64,000 bases of DNA from Rhizobium croatiense (GCF_019793465.1 NZ_JAILYJ010000021.1:1-64000); one strand, 5' to 3'. Shown: positions 51,098-60,346, counted from the stretch's first letter. Notes: generated by a model not told the origin, from the sequence alone. Numbers and translations are program-made.

Positions 51098-52369
51098 TCA
51101 GGCCGCGACGGCCGTCAATTGCATGTCGAGATGCTTGCCATTGTGGCCGGTGATCGTGGCCGGCACAAGTTCGCCGGGGCGAAGGCCGGCGGCTGCGACC
51201 AGGGTGAAGTTCTCCGTATGCGCCAGGCCGTTGTTTTCGACAAGCAGCCACTGCCGGGTTCCGACCATGCCATCGAGATGGGATTGATGGAGCTTATGTC
51301 CAGTGGCGCGCAGCCGTGCGGCGCGTTCCTTGACCAGCGTCCGGTCGAGTTGCGGCATGCGGGCGGCCGGCGTGCCGGGACGTGGGCTGTAGGGGAAGAC
51401 ATGCAGATGCGCGATGCCGGCCTCTTCGGCCAGCCGCACGGCATTGCCGAACATTTCCTCGGTTTCCGTCGGGAAGCCGGCGATCATATCGGCGCCGAAG
51501 CTCATCTCGGGGCGCAGACGGCGCGCATCCTCGATGAAGCGCAGCGCATCGGCGCGCGAATGCCGGCGCTTCATCCGCTTCAGGATCATGTCGTCGCCAT
51601 GCTGCAGCGACAGATGCAGATGCGGCATGAAACGAGGCTCGTCGGCGATGAGGTCCATCAGATGGGCATCGGCCTCGATGCTGTCGATCGAGGAAAGTCT
51701 GAGACGGCGGATATCCGGGAGCTGCTTCAAGAGCGCCTTCGCCAGAAGCCCGAGCGTCGGGGCGCCCGGCAGGTCGCCGCCATAGCTGGTGGCATCGACG
51801 CCGGTCAGGACGATCTCGCGATAGCCGCTGTCGGCGAGCTTACGGGCCTGATCGACCACGGCGCCCATCGGCACCGAGCGGGAATTGCCGCGGCCATAGG
51901 GGATGATGCAGAAGGTGCAGCGATGGTCGCAGCCGTTCTGCACCTGGATGAAGGCGCGCACATGGCCGTCGATGTGCCTGACCATCTGCGGCGCCGTTGC
52001 CTTGACGCTCATGATATCGTTGACGCGCAGCTTCTCTTCGGCCGAAACGCCGAAATCCGGCAGGCTGCTATAGGAAGCGCTCGAAAGCTTCTCCTCATTG
52101 CCGAGCACGGCATCGACCTCCGGCATGGCGGCGAAGGTCTCTTTTTCCGTCTGCGCGGCGCAGCCGGTGACGATGATGCGGGCATGCGGATTGTCGCGGC
52201 GCGCCCGGCGGATCGCCTGGCGGGCCTGGCGCACGGCCTCGCCGGTCACCGCACAGGTATTGACCAGGACGGCATTGTTGAGCCCGGCCTTCTCGGCCTG
52301 CGCCTTCATCACTTCGGATTCATATGTGTTGAGGCGGCAGCCGAAGGTAATGACCTCGATGCCGCTCAC
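51098..52369 (-). CDS. mtaB: tRNA (t6A37) methylthiotransferase MtaB
   Basis: A 423-residue radical SAM enzyme that turns t6A37 into ms2t6A37. The N-terminal MTTase cysteines are in FGCRLNTYESE, VNTCAVTGEA and TGCAAQTE. The radical SAM CxxxCxxC is CDHRCTFC (near residues 147-154), and a TRAM domain closes the protein. It is linked in pathway to tsaD at 1894-2991. It overlaps dapF by four bases and is followed by ftsY. Confidence 0.95.
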   Translation of the reverse strand: MSGIEVITFGCRLNTYESEVMKAQAEKAGLNNAVLVNTCAVTGEAVRQARQAIRRARRDNPHARIIVTGCAAQTEKETFAAMPEVDAVLGNEEKLSSASYSSLPDFGVSAEEKLRVNDIMSVKATAPQMVRHIDGHVRAFIQVQNGCDHRCTFCIIPYGRGNSRSVPMGAVVDQARKLADSGYREIVLTGVDATSYGGDLPGAPTLGLLAKALLKQLPDIRRLRLSSIDSIEADAHLMDLIADEPRFMPHLHLSLQHGDDMILKRMKRRHSRADALRFIEDARRLRPEMSFGADMIAGFPTETEEMFGNAVRLAEEAGIAHLHVFPYSPRPGTPAARMPQLDRTLVKERAARLRATGHKLHQSHLDGMVGTRQWLLVENNGLAHTENFTLVAAAGLRPGELVPATITGHNGKHLDMQLTAVAA

Positions 52370-53271
52370 TGCGCCTCCGCCCCTCGGGTATCATCGCGCG
52401 ACCAGAGGCCGGTCGAAGGATCGAGCCTGCCCGACCACTCCCATTCGGCCGGGCCGGTCATGATCACATGATCGTCGCGCTCGCGCCATTCGATCGAAAG
52501 TGTCGCCGGCGGCTTGGCGCTTGCGACATTGATCGTCACCGTGCGGCCGGTGCGGCCGGTGCGCGCGGCGCTGACGGCGGCAGAACAGGCGGCCGAACCG
52601 CAGGCAAGCGTCAGTCCCGCGCCGCGCTCCCAGGTGCGCGTCGTCATCGATGTCGGCGAGGTCACCTGCGCGAGCGTGATATTGGCGCGCTCGGGAAACA
52701 TCGGATGGTTTTCCAGCAGCGGCCCGAAGCGGGCGAGATCATAGGACATCACGTCCCTGTCCACCCAGAAGATCGCATGTGGGTTGCCCATCGACATGGC
52801 CGACGGCGAATGCAGCACCGGATTGTCGATCGGGCCGATCTGTAGTTCGATGCGGCTGGTATCGTGGAATTCTTCCGCCAGCGGGATCCTGTCCCAATCG
52901 AAGACGGGCTTGCCCATATCGACGGAGATCGTCCCGTCCTCGTGCTCGACGGCGTTGAGAATGCCGGCGACCGTCTGGAAGGTGAAGGCCTTCCGACCAG
53001 TCTCGGCGGCAAGCGCCTGCACGACGCAGCGTGTGCCGTTACCGCAGGCCTGCGCCTTCGAACCATCGGAATTCAGGATATCGATGAAGGCATCGGTGCC
53101 GTCGGCCTTCGGATCATGGATCGCCATGATCTGATCGAACTCGGTCTCAGGATCGACATTGAGCGCGACAGCCGCCGCTGCCGTTACCTTATCCGGCCGG
53201 CCACGCATGTCGACGACCAGGATCTTGTTACCAAGCCCGTTCATCCTCGCGAATTCGACCGTTGCGCTCAT
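52366..53271 (-). CDS. dapF: Diaminopimelate epimerase
   Basis: The 301-residue enzyme interconverts LL- and meso-diaminopimelate for lysine and peptidoglycan. The two catalytic Cys lie in QACGNGTRC and TLACGSAACS. ATG 53271 (MSATVEFARMNGLGNKI) gives the standard N-terminus; the longer frame is rejected. It overlaps mtaB by four bases. dapF-mtaB-ftsY is a conserved rhizobial order. Confidence 0.96.
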   Translation of the reverse strand: MSATVEFARMNGLGNKILVVDMRGRPDKVTAAAAVALNVDPETEFDQIMAIHDPKADGTDAFIDILNSDGSKAQACGNGTRCVVQALAAETGRKAFTFQTVAGILNAVEHEDGTISVDMGKPVFDWDRIPLAEEFHDTSRIELQIGPIDNPVLHSPSAMSMGNPHAIFWVDRDVMSYDLARFGPLLENHPMFPERANITLAQVTSPTSMTTRTWERGAGLTLACGSAACSAAVSAARTGRTGRTVTINVASAKPPATLSIEWRERDDHVIMTGPAEWEWSGRLDPSTGLWSRDDTRGAEAQ

Positions 53272-53383
53272 AGTATCATTCCGTCCGTGTTTCCGCTGTA
53301 TATGGCGGAAATACGAAGGAATTACCAGTGGGTGAGTGCCGGGCAGCCATGGCCGCCGGCCGTTCTTGCGAGGCAGTCCGGTT

Positions 53384-53587
53384 TTAACGATCAGCACCGT
53401 TGGAATTGAAAGACGCCGCATGCGCTTCGACGATGGCGGCGGTGATGACCTTTCTCAGCTCGTAAACCAGGGAGCGGGAGCGCTTGCGATCCAGATCCTG
53501 TGCCGCCTTTGCAAGACTGAGGCCTTCGTTCAGAACAATATGATGAGCCCGCGCCAGTGCCCAGCTCTCAATATCAGCATTGATCAT
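53384..53587 (-). CDS. Small conserved-looking hypothetical protein
   Basis: A 67-residue helical protein, MINADIESWALARAHHIV then LAKAAQDLDRKRSRSLVYELRKVI. I recognise no domain. The helix-turn-helix-like spacing in the LSLAKAAQDLD region hints at a small DNA-binding or adaptor protein, but this is weak. GGAG lies upstream of ATG 53587. It lies 110 bases upstream of dapF in the same direction. Confidence 0.55.
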   Translation of the reverse strand: MINADIESWALARAHHIVLNEGLSLAKAAQDLDRKRSRSLVYELRKVITAAIVEAHAASFNSNGADR

Positions 53588-54008
53588 TCGATATCTCCGC
53601 CGGATCATCCGGCATCAAGGATATTCACGAATCATTTTACAGGATGCACTTAAGGAGAAAGTAGAATCACAAGTGGAATATTTTGCAACTGGGCTCTATC
53701 GCGAATTGGGGCCGCCAGCCGGAATTTTTACTGTGACATATACCCGAAAGAGCATCCGAAACCTCCGCCAGGCGGTCATCCCTCGCATTCGCCTTGACTT
53801 TCGCGCGGCTTTCCTGTTTATCGCGCCCAATCCGCGACGAGCCGCATGACTCCGAGCCGCCGACCGGGACCTGAGATCCCGGAGGTCAACACCCGACAGC
53901 GCGATGCGCCCTCGGGTGCTTTTTGGCTTTGCGTCTTGTTTTCGTCACGGAAAAGCACGACGTTTCCGGGCAGATCGAACCCGCCCGAAACGTATCAAGG
54001 AAGAGCCG
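53588..54008. other. 421-base region upstream of ffh
   Basis: No protein-coding gene is supported here; an 89-codon frame at 53580-53849 has no sensible protein character. The right half holds a promoter, two hairpins and a terminator (see the ncRNA entry). The left half I see nothing in. Confidence 0.6.
53823..53924 (+). ncRNA. Candidate small RNA or leader upstream of ffh
   Basis: A promoter-like pair, TTGACT at 53793-53798 and TTTATC 17 bases later, would start transcription near 53823-53828. The transcript holds a hairpin CCGGGA/TCCCGG at 53864-53882 and ends with the terminator CACCCGA/TCGGGTG (53890-53918) plus CTTTTT. The product would be about 100 bases, ending 85 bases before ffh. 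A leader motif named for ffh exists in alphaproteobacteria. It lacks the GGAAGCAGCC loop of 4.5S RNA. Confidence 0.5.
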
Positions 54009-55592
54009 ATGTTTGAAAACCTCCAGGACCGTCTTGGATCCATTCTGAATGGACTGACAGGCCGTGGCGCGCTTTCGGAAGCCGATGTTTCCGCAGCGCT
54101 GCGCGAGGTTCGCCGTGCGCTGCTGGAGGCCGACGTCGCGCTCGACGTCGTGCGTTCCTTCACCGACCGCGTGCGTGAAAAGGCCGTCGGTGCCGAGATC
54201 CTGAAGTCGATCAAGCCCGGCCAGATGGTGGTCAAGATCGTCCATGACGAACTGATCGAGATGCTGGGCGGCGAAGGCGTCGGCATCGACCTGCATGCGC
54301 CCGCCCCCGTCGTCGTCATGATGGTCGGCCTGCAGGGCTCGGGCAAGACGACGACGTCAGCCAAGATCGCCCATCGCCTGTCGACGCGCGAGAAGAAGAA
54401 AGTGCTGATGGCGTCGCTCGACACGCGCCGTCCGGCAGCCCAGGAGCAGCTTCGCCAGCTCGGCGCCCAGGCCAATATCGACACGCTGCCTGTTATATCA
54501 GGCCAGTCGCCGACGGATATCGCTGCCCGTGCGGTGCAGGCGGCCAAGCTCGGCGGCCACGACGTCGTCATCCTCGACACCGCCGGCCGCACCCATATCG
54601 ACGAACCCTTGATGGTCGAGATGGCCGACATCAAGAAGCGTTCGAACCCGCATGAAATCCTGCTGGTCGCCGACAGCTTGACCGGTCAGGACGCCGTCAA
54701 CCTCGCCCGCAATTTCGACGAACGCGTCGGCATCACCGGCCTCGTGCTGACCCGCATGGACGGCGACGGCCGCGGCGGCGCCGCGCTGTCGATGCGCGCC
54801 GTCACCGGCAAGCCGATCAAGCTGATCGGCGTCGGCGAGAAGATGAACGAGCTCGAGGAATTCCATCCCCGCCGCATCGCCGACCGCATTCTCGGCATGG
54901 GCGACATCGTCTCGCTCGTCGAGCGCGCGGCGGAAAATATCGACGCCGAGAAGGCGGCCGCCATGGCCGCCAAGATGGCCAAGGGCAAGTTCGATCTCGA
55001 CGATCTCGCCGACCAGCTGCGCCAGATGCAGAAGATGGGCGGCATGGGCGGTATCATGGGCATGATGCCCGGCATGGCAGGCATGAAGGACAAGATGGCC
55101 GCCGCCGGCCTCGACGACAAGCTTTTCGGCCGCCAGATCGCCATCATCCAGTCGATGACCAGGGCCGAGCGCGCCAATCCCGACCTGCTCAAGCATTCGC
55201 GCAAGAAGCGCATCGCCGCCGGCTCCGGCACCGATGCCGCCGCCATCAACAAGCTTCTGAAGATGCACCGCCAGATGGCCGACATGATGAAGATGATGGG
55301 CGGCAAGGGCAAAGGCGGCATGATGAAGCAGATGATGGGCGGCCTTGCCGGCAAGATGGGGCTTGGCGGCTTAGGCGGCATGGGCGGCGGCATGCCCGAT
55401 CTCTCGAATATCGACCCGAAGCATCTCGAAGCCCTGCAGAAGCAGGCCGAAGCGGCGGGGCTTGGAAAGCCGGGTGGGGGTATGCCCGGTCTCGGCGGTC
55501 TGCCGGGTGGTTTGCCAGGCCTCGGCGGCGCCAAGCTGCCGGGCCTCGGCGGTGGTTTCCCGGGATTGCCCGGTTTGCCGAAAAAGAAGTGA
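54009..55592 (+). CDS. ffh: Signal recognition particle protein Ffh
   Basis: A 527-residue GTPase that binds 4.5S RNA and signal peptides. Order: N domain, G domain with GLQGSGKTTT (near residues 107-116), DTAGR and TRMDGDGRGG, then a Met-rich M domain (about 325-450). The tail is unusually Gly/Met/Leu-rich (GMGGGM and repeated PGLGG). ATG 54009 (MFENLQDRLGSIL) was chosen over a longer frame that enters the leader. Its partner FtsY is at 49507-51081. Confidence 0.97.
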   Translation: MFENLQDRLGSILNGLTGRGALSEADVSAALREVRRALLEADVALDVVRSFTDRVREKAVGAEILKSIKPGQMVVKIVHDELIEMLGGEGVGIDLHAPAPVVVMMVGLQGSGKTTTSAKIAHRLSTREKKKVLMASLDTRRPAAQEQLRQLGAQANIDTLPVISGQSPTDIAARAVQAAKLGGHDVVILDTAGRTHIDEPLMVEMADIKKRSNPHEILLVADSLTGQDAVNLARNFDERVGITGLVLTRMDGDGRGGAALSMRAVTGKPIKLIGVGEKMNELEEFHPRRIADRILGMGDIVSLVERAAENIDAEKAAAMAAKMAKGKFDLDDLADQLRQMQKMGGMGGIMGMMPGMAGMKDKMAAAGLDDKLFGRQIAIIQSMTRAERANPDLLKHSRKKRIAAGSGTDAAAINKLLKMHRQMADMMKMMGGKGKGGMMKQMMGGLAGKMGLGGLGGMGGGMPDLSNIDPKHLEALQKQAEAAGLGKPGGGMPGLGGLPGGLPGLGGAKLPGLGGGFPGLPGLPKKK

Positions 55593-55608
55593 AAGGATCG
55601 TTTGCCCC

Positions 55609-55929
55609 ATGATTGATCCAGACGTCAAAGCCCAGCTCGCGAGCTATCGTCAGTCGATCGACAACATCGATGCCGCTCTCGTGCACATGCTGGCCGAACG
55701 CTTCCGCTGCACCAAAGAGGTCGGCGTGCTGAAGGCCAAATACAATCTGCCGCCGGCCGATCCGGCGCGCGAGGAATACCAGATCGAACGCCTTCGCCAG
55801 CTGGCGAAAGCCGCCAATCTGGACCCGGATTTCGCCGAGAAGTTCCTGAACTTCGTCATCAAGGAAGTCATCCGGCATCATGAGCAGATCGCTGCGGATC
55901 ACGCTGAACAGAGCGCCGCAGCCCGATAA
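55609..55929 (+). CDS. Chorismate mutase (AroQ class)
   Basis: A 106-residue helical protein, MIDPDVKAQLASYRQSIDNID, then VHMLAERFRCTKEVGVLKAKYNLPP and the C-terminal helix with VIKEVIRHHEQI. These match the monofunctional AroQ type II fold, which converts chorismate to prephenate. It lies 16 bases after ffh and 48 bases before rpsP. This aroQ between ffh and rpsP is a typical Rhizobiales order. Confidence 0.92.
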   Translation: MIDPDVKAQLASYRQSIDNIDAALVHMLAERFRCTKEVGVLKAKYNLPPADPAREEYQIERLRQLAKAANLDPDFAEKFLNFVIKEVIRHHEQIAADHAEQSAAAR

Positions 55930-55977
55930 CCCTACCGCCTCACGAAGCGGTCAAGAAAAGCCTAAGGAGTAAAGAAC

Positions 55978-56349
55978 ATGGCACTGAAAATTCGTCTCGC
56001 CCGCGGTGGCTCCAAGAAGCGTCCGTACTACCACGTCGTTCTCGCCGATGCGCGCAGCCCGCGTGACGGCCGCTTCCTCGAAAACCTCGGTTCTTGGAAC
56101 CCGATGCTCGCCAAGGACGACGAGAAGCGCGTTCAGCTGAACGCCGAGCGCATCAAGCACTGGCTCGACAACGGCGCCCAGCCGACCGACCGCGTGCTGC
56201 GCTTCCTCGATGAAGCCGGCGTTGCCAAGCGCGAAGCCAAGAACAACCCGGTCAAGGCAAAGCCCGGCAAGCGCGCCCAGGAACGCGCCGCTGAAAAGGC
56301 TCAGAAGGCCGCTGACGCCGCCGCTGCTGCTGCCGACGCCGCGGAATAA
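55978..56349 (+). CDS. rpsP: 30S ribosomal protein S16
   Basis: A 123-residue ribosomal protein; the first 80 residues (MALKIRLARGGSKKRPYYHVV onward) are S16, and a Lys/Ala-rich tail of about 40 residues is the alphaproteobacterial extension. It starts 48 bases after the chorismate mutase, with GGAG upstream. rimM and trmD follow. Confidence 0.96.
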   Translation: MALKIRLARGGSKKRPYYHVVLADARSPRDGRFLENLGSWNPMLAKDDEKRVQLNAERIKHWLDNGAQPTDRVLRFLDEAGVAKREAKNNPVKAKPGKRAQERAAEKAQKAADAAAAAADAAE

Positions 56350-56465
56350 TCGGGACCTTCCCCAATCGAACGGGCGGCATGGCGACATGCCGCCCGTTTT
56401 CGTTTCCAATTACCCGCACTTCGTTTATGAGAAGCCTGTCTTTCCGGCTTCACATGAAGGAACCC

Positions 56466-57035
56466 ATGACAAAGCTTGAAAACCCCGTTCTGATGGCGAC
56501 GATCGGCGGCGCGCAGGGCCTGCGCGGTGAAGTGCGCGCCAAGGCCTACACCGCCGATCCGACGGCGCTCGGCGATTACGGCCATCTGCACAGCATGGAC
56601 GGACGCAGCTTCGAAATCCTTGAAATCCGCGAGATGAAGAATGTCGTCGTCGTTCGTTTCCGCGGCATCAACGACCGCAACGCCGCCGAGGCGCTGAACG
56701 GCCTGGAACTCTACATCGAGCGTGACAATCTGCCCGACGAGGAGCTGGAGGACGACGAGTTCTACTATGCCGATCTCGAAGGACTCGAGGCGCAGGACGA
56801 TCAGGGCGTCAGCTATGGCACGGTCACCGGCGTCTTCGATTTCGGCGCCGGCGATCTTCTGGAACTCAAAGGTCCGGGCAAGCGCCCGGTGCTGATCCCC
56901 TTCTCGGAAGCCTCGGTGTTGGAGATCGACCTCGAAGCCGGCACATTGCTGATCGATCCGCTGGCGGCCGGTTTGATCGACGATCCCGAAGAACTTTCGA
57001 AATTCACCCTGGACAAGCCGAAAAAGAAGAAGTGA
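56466..57035 (+). CDS. rimM: 16S rRNA processing protein RimM
   Basis: A 189-residue 30S maturation factor with an N-terminal RimM beta barrel (MATIGGAQGLRGEVRAKAY) and a C-terminal PRC-like domain (FDFGAGDLLELKGPGKRPVLIPF). It binds S19. ATG 56466 has AAGGA upstream; ATG 56454 is an alternative. It overlaps the trmD start. Confidence 0.95.
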   Translation: MTKLENPVLMATIGGAQGLRGEVRAKAYTADPTALGDYGHLHSMDGRSFEILEIREMKNVVVVRFRGINDRNAAEALNGLELYIERDNLPDEELEDDEFYYADLEGLEAQDDQGVSYGTVTGVFDFGAGDLLELKGPGKRPVLIPFSEASVLEIDLEAGTLLIDPLAAGLIDDPEELSKFTLDKPKKKK

Positions 57036-57736
57036 TGGCTTTCCGGGCGAGCGTTCTGACACTCTATCCGGAGATGTTTCCGGGACATCTGGGCTTTTCG
57101 CTCGCCGGCAAGGCGATGCAGCGCGGGCAATGGTCGCTGGACGCCGTGCAGATTCGCGATTTCGCCACCGACAAACATCGCACCGTCGACGACACCCCGG
57201 CCGGCGGCGGCGCCGGCATGGTGCTGAAACCCGATGTGCTCGCCCGCGCCATCGACACTACCTGTCAAAACGATATCCGCCCGCGCTTGCTGATGAGCCC
57301 GCGTGGGCGGCCGCTGACGCAGCAGCGCGTGCGCGAACTGGCGGCGGGCGACGGCGTCGTCATCGTCTGCGGCCGCTTCGAGGGCGTCGACCAGCGGGTG
57401 ATCGAAGCGCGGGGGCTGGAAGAGGTCTCGGTCGGCGACTACGTGCTGTCGGGCGGCGAGCCGGCGGCGCTGATCGTGCTCGATGCGATCATCCGCATCC
57501 TGCCCGGCGTCATGGGCAACGATCTTTCCGGCCTGCACGAAAGCTTCGAAGGCGGGCTGCTGGAACATCCGCATTATACGAGGCCGCAGGAGTGGGAAGG
57601 CCGGGAAATCCCCTCCATCTTGACGTCGGGCAACCACGGCGCCATCGAAAAATGGCGCCACGAGGAGGCGGTGCGGCTGACGCGGGAGCGGCGGCCGGAT
57701 CTCTTCGAAAGGGCTGAACCTAAGAAAAACGGCTGA
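57035..57736 (+). CDS. trmD: tRNA (guanine37-N1)-methyltransferase
   Basis: A 233-residue SPOUT methyltransferase with the trefoil-knot segments CGRFEGVDQRVIEARGLEEVSVGDYVLSGGE (position near 109-139) and SILTSGNHGAIEKWR. It makes m1G37 in tRNAs. ATG 57035 overlaps the rimM stop; GTG 57032 adds one residue. It is 213 bases upstream of rplS. Confidence 0.96.
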   Translation: MAFRASVLTLYPEMFPGHLGFSLAGKAMQRGQWSLDAVQIRDFATDKHRTVDDTPAGGGAGMVLKPDVLARAIDTTCQNDIRPRLLMSPRGRPLTQQRVRELAAGDGVVIVCGRFEGVDQRVIEARGLEEVSVGDYVLSGGEPAALIVLDAIIRILPGVMGNDLSGLHESFEGGLLEHPHYTRPQEWEGREIPSILTSGNHGAIEKWRHEEAVRLTRERRPDLFERAEPKKNG

Positions 57737-57948
57737 TTCCACCCTCCCCTTCACAAAAATGTCGTGCGAGGGATGACAAGCTCCGGCCTTTCGTGTATTG
57801 GCGCACGCGGAAATGGGGTTAGCCCCGTCTGCCAGCAAACAAAGAATGGCGAATCCGCTCCCGCCCCGAAGGGGCAAAATCCTGAGGCTCGCCCAAGGGA
57901 TCAGTGCCGAGCGCTCTGGCTGTTTCAGAAGAACCAAAGGTTAAGACG

Positions 57949-58491
57949 ATGAACATCATTCAGCAGCTTGAGGCCGAACAGGCCGCCAAGATCGAAGCCA
58001 AGCGCACCCTCCCCGAATTCTCCCCGGGCGATACCGTCCGCGTCAACGTGAAGGTTACGGAAGGCAACCGTACCCGCGTTCAGGCCTATGAAGGCGTCTG
58101 CATCGCCCGCTCAGGCGGCGGCCTTCAGGAAAACTTCACGGTTCGCAAGATCTCCTACGGCGAAGGCGTCGAGCGCGTATTCCCGGTCTATTCGCCACTG
58201 ATCGAAAGCGTCGACGTCGTCCGCCGCGGTAAGGTTCGTCGCGCCAAGCTCTATTACCTGCGCGACCGTCGCGGCAAGTCCGCCCGTATCGTTGAAGACA
58301 CCGGCGTCCGCGCCCGCAAGCTCAACGACGCCGAGCGCGCCGCCGTTGCCGAGGAAAAGGCACGCATCGAAGCTGAAAAGGTTGCAGCCGCTCAGGCGCT
58401 CGCCGCCGAGAAGGCAGCAGCAGAAGCCGCCGAAGCCAAGGCCGCTGCTGAAGCAGCAGCAGCCGCCGCAGCGGAACCGGCAGCAGAATAA
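57949..58491 (+). CDS. rplS: 50S ribosomal protein L19
   Basis: A 180-residue protein. Residues 1-120 are standard L19 ([30 protein letters not shown]). A Glu/Ala-rich helical tail of about 55 residues follows, as in other Rhizobiales. The 212-base gap from trmD suggests a promoter of its own, with several GC-rich hairpins. A terminator lies downstream. Confidence 0.96.
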
Positions 58492-58506
58492 GATCTGCGC
58501 CACGCA

Positions 58507-58559
58507 ATTCTTCGCTTGGAGCAAAATTCTTCGCTTGGAGCAAAGTTCTTTCGCTTGGA
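58507..58559 (+). repeat. 19-base tandem repeat after rplS
   Basis: The unit ATTCTTCGCTTGGAGCAAA occurs twice exactly (58507-58525 and 58526-58544), and a third diverged copy runs to 58559. It lies between the rplS stop and its terminator. Confidence 0.8.
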
Positions 58560-58587
58560 AAGGCGGCCTTCGGGTCGCCTTTTCTCT
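58559..58587 (+). terminator. Terminator of rplS
   Basis: A stem AAGGCGGCC/GGTCGCCTT with a TTCG loop is followed by TTTTCTCTTTT. It immediately follows the 19-base tandem repeats. Confidence 0.85.
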
Positions 58588-58670
58588 TTTTTGCGTCGGC
58601 GGGCCGCCGGCGGCCTTGCCTTCGGCAGGTCTTCCGTGACAATTTTCGCGTTCAATCCGGGAGCCATTCC

Positions 58671-59468
58671 ATGCTGTTTCGTCGTACCGTTCTTGCGGGC
58701 TTTACCGCCCTTGCGCTCGCTCCTTTGACCGTGTCGGCTGCCGAACTGCCCGATCTCGGCGGCAAGAGCGTCGTCGTCGTCACCGAAAATGCCTATCCGC
58801 CGCTGCAGTTCATCGATCCGAAATCCGGCAAGGCGATCGGCTGGGAATATGATGCGATGAACGAGATCGCCAAGCGGCTGAACTTCAAGGCCGAATATCA
58901 GAACACCAGCTGGGACGCGATGATCCAGGCGGTCTCCGACGGCCAGTACAACATCGGCATGACCGGCATCACCATCAAGGACGACCGCAAGCAGAAGGTC
59001 GATTTCTCCGATCCCTATATGCGCTCGCAACAGTTCATGCTGGTGCGCGGCGACGAGAAGCGCTTCACCGACGCCAAGAGCTTTGCCGCCTTCAACGACG
59101 GCCTGATTGGCGCCCAACCCGGCACCTCGCCTTTCTACACCGCCGTCTATGAAATCCTCGATGGCAACGAACAGAACCCGCGCATCAAGCTTTTCGAAAC
59201 CTTCGGCGCGACCGTGCAGGCGCTGAAGACCGGCGACGTCGACCTCGTGCTGACCGACAGCGTCGCGGCCAAGGGCTATGTCGATTCCTCGAACGGCGCC
59301 CTGAAGGTGGTCGGCGAAGCGCTCGGGACCGAGGATTTCGGCTTCATCTTCCCGAAGGGGTCCGATCTCGTCGCTCCGGTCAATGCCGCTATCGCCGCGC
59401 TGAAGGCGGACGGCACCTTTGACGCGCTGAACAAGAAGTGGTTCCTCGACTACAAGATGGGCGAATAA
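58671..59468 (+). CDS. Amino-acid ABC transporter substrate-binding protein
   Basis: A 265-residue periplasmic protein of solute-binding family 3. Its signal peptide runs to VSA-AE (about residue 24). VTENAYPPLQFIDPKSGKAIGWEYDAMNEIA and YNIGMTGITIKDDRKQKVDFSDPYM are family hallmarks. The ligand is a polar or basic amino acid judged by family only. The permease gene follows after 16 bases, but no ATPase gene is present. Confidence 0.92.
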   Translation: MLFRRTVLAGFTALALAPLTVSAAELPDLGGKSVVVVTENAYPPLQFIDPKSGKAIGWEYDAMNEIAKRLNFKAEYQNTSWDAMIQAVSDGQYNIGMTGITIKDDRKQKVDFSDPYMRSQQFMLVRGDEKRFTDAKSFAAFNDGLIGAQPGTSPFYTAVYEILDGNEQNPRIKLFETFGATVQALKTGDVDLVLTDSVAAKGYVDSSNGALKVVGEALGTEDFGFIFPKGSDLVAPVNAAIAALKADGTFDALNKKWFLDYKMGE

Positions 59469-59484
59469 CCCCGAGCGATCGCAG

Positions 59485-60300
59485 ATGGCGCCACAACCAT
59501 CCCTGCGACATGAGAAGGACGACCGTCCCTGGTGGCTGGCCGTCCTTGTTCTGATCGGTCTCGTTCTCGCCGTCGTTATCATCACCAACGACATTTACAC
59601 TCAGGTCTTCCGGACCGTGGTGAATGGCGCCGGCATCACCGTGTTCGTGACGCTCGTCGCCTTCATGCTGGCGACAGTGCTTGGTCTCGGCATCGCGCTG
59701 CTCGGCCTGGCCGACAGCATCGTGCTGCGCCAGATCGCCCGCTTCTATATCGAGATCATCCGCGGCATCCCGATCCTGGTGCTGCTCTTCTACATCGCTT
59801 TCGTCGGCGCGCCGGGTCTTGTCGCGGCCTATAACTTCATCATCACGCCCCTGGTGAAGAGCGGCATCGCCGAACCGATTCTCGTGCGCGACCTTTCGCT
59901 GATGTGGCGCGCCATCATCGCGCTGATGATCGGCTATTCCTCCTTCATTGCCGAGATCTTCCGCGCCGGCTTCCAGTCGGTCGATATCGGCCAGATCGAA
60001 GCGGCCAAATCCCTCGGCCTGTCGCGCTACCGCCGCTTCCGGCTCGTCGTCTTCCCGCAGGCGGTCAGGGTCATCTTCCCGCCGCTCTCCAATGACTTCG
60101 TCTCGATGGTGAAGGATTCGTCTCTTGTCTCGGTTCTCGGCGTGGCCGACATTACCCAGATGGGCAAGGTCTACGCCTCCGGCTCCTTCCGCTTCTTCGA
60201 GACCTATTCGATCGTCACCTATATCTACTTGATCCTGACGATCGGCCTGTCGCTGGCGCTGCGGCGCATTGAAAAGAAGATGAAGCAGAAGCCGCGCTGA
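59485..60300 (+). CDS. Amino-acid ABC transporter permease
   Basis: A 271-residue His/Glu/Gln-type permease with an EAA loop, here EAAKSLGLSRYRRFRLVVFPQAVRVIFPPL (position near 172-201). Preceded by GLAVAIVLLGL-type segments. Paired with the binding protein. The next gene is leuC, so the ATPase must be supplied from elsewhere. Confidence 0.92.
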   Translation: MAPQPSLRHEKDDRPWWLAVLVLIGLVLAVVIITNDIYTQVFRTVVNGAGITVFVTLVAFMLATVLGLGIALLGLADSIVLRQIARFYIEIIRGIPILVLLFYIAFVGAPGLVAAYNFIITPLVKSGIAEPILVRDLSLMWRAIIALMIGYSSFIAEIFRAGFQSVDIGQIEAAKSLGLSRYRRFRLVVFPQAVRVIFPPLSNDFVSMVKDSSLVSVLGVADITQMGKVYASGSFRFFETYSIVTYIYLILTIGLSLALRRIEKKMKQKPR

Positions 60301-60318
60301 GCCACAGCACGATTCGAA

Positions 60319-60346
60319 TTGCCGTTTCGTTCAAAAATCGCTATAT
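60319..60346 (+). promoter_or_regulatory. Predicted promoter of the leuC leader
   Basis: TTGCCG at 60319-60324, a 16-base spacer and CTATAT at 60341-60346 is a good match to the rhizobial sigma70 consensus. Transcription would begin near 60353. Confidence 0.6.

Noticed and set aside
53580..53849. 89-codon frame on the plus strand before ffh
   Set aside because: No recognisable protein character, no ribosome binding site, and it overlaps the predicted promoter of the leader RNA.
53823..53924. 4.5S SRP RNA before ffh
   Set aside because: The conserved GGAAGCAGCC-type tetraloop region of SRP RNA is absent.
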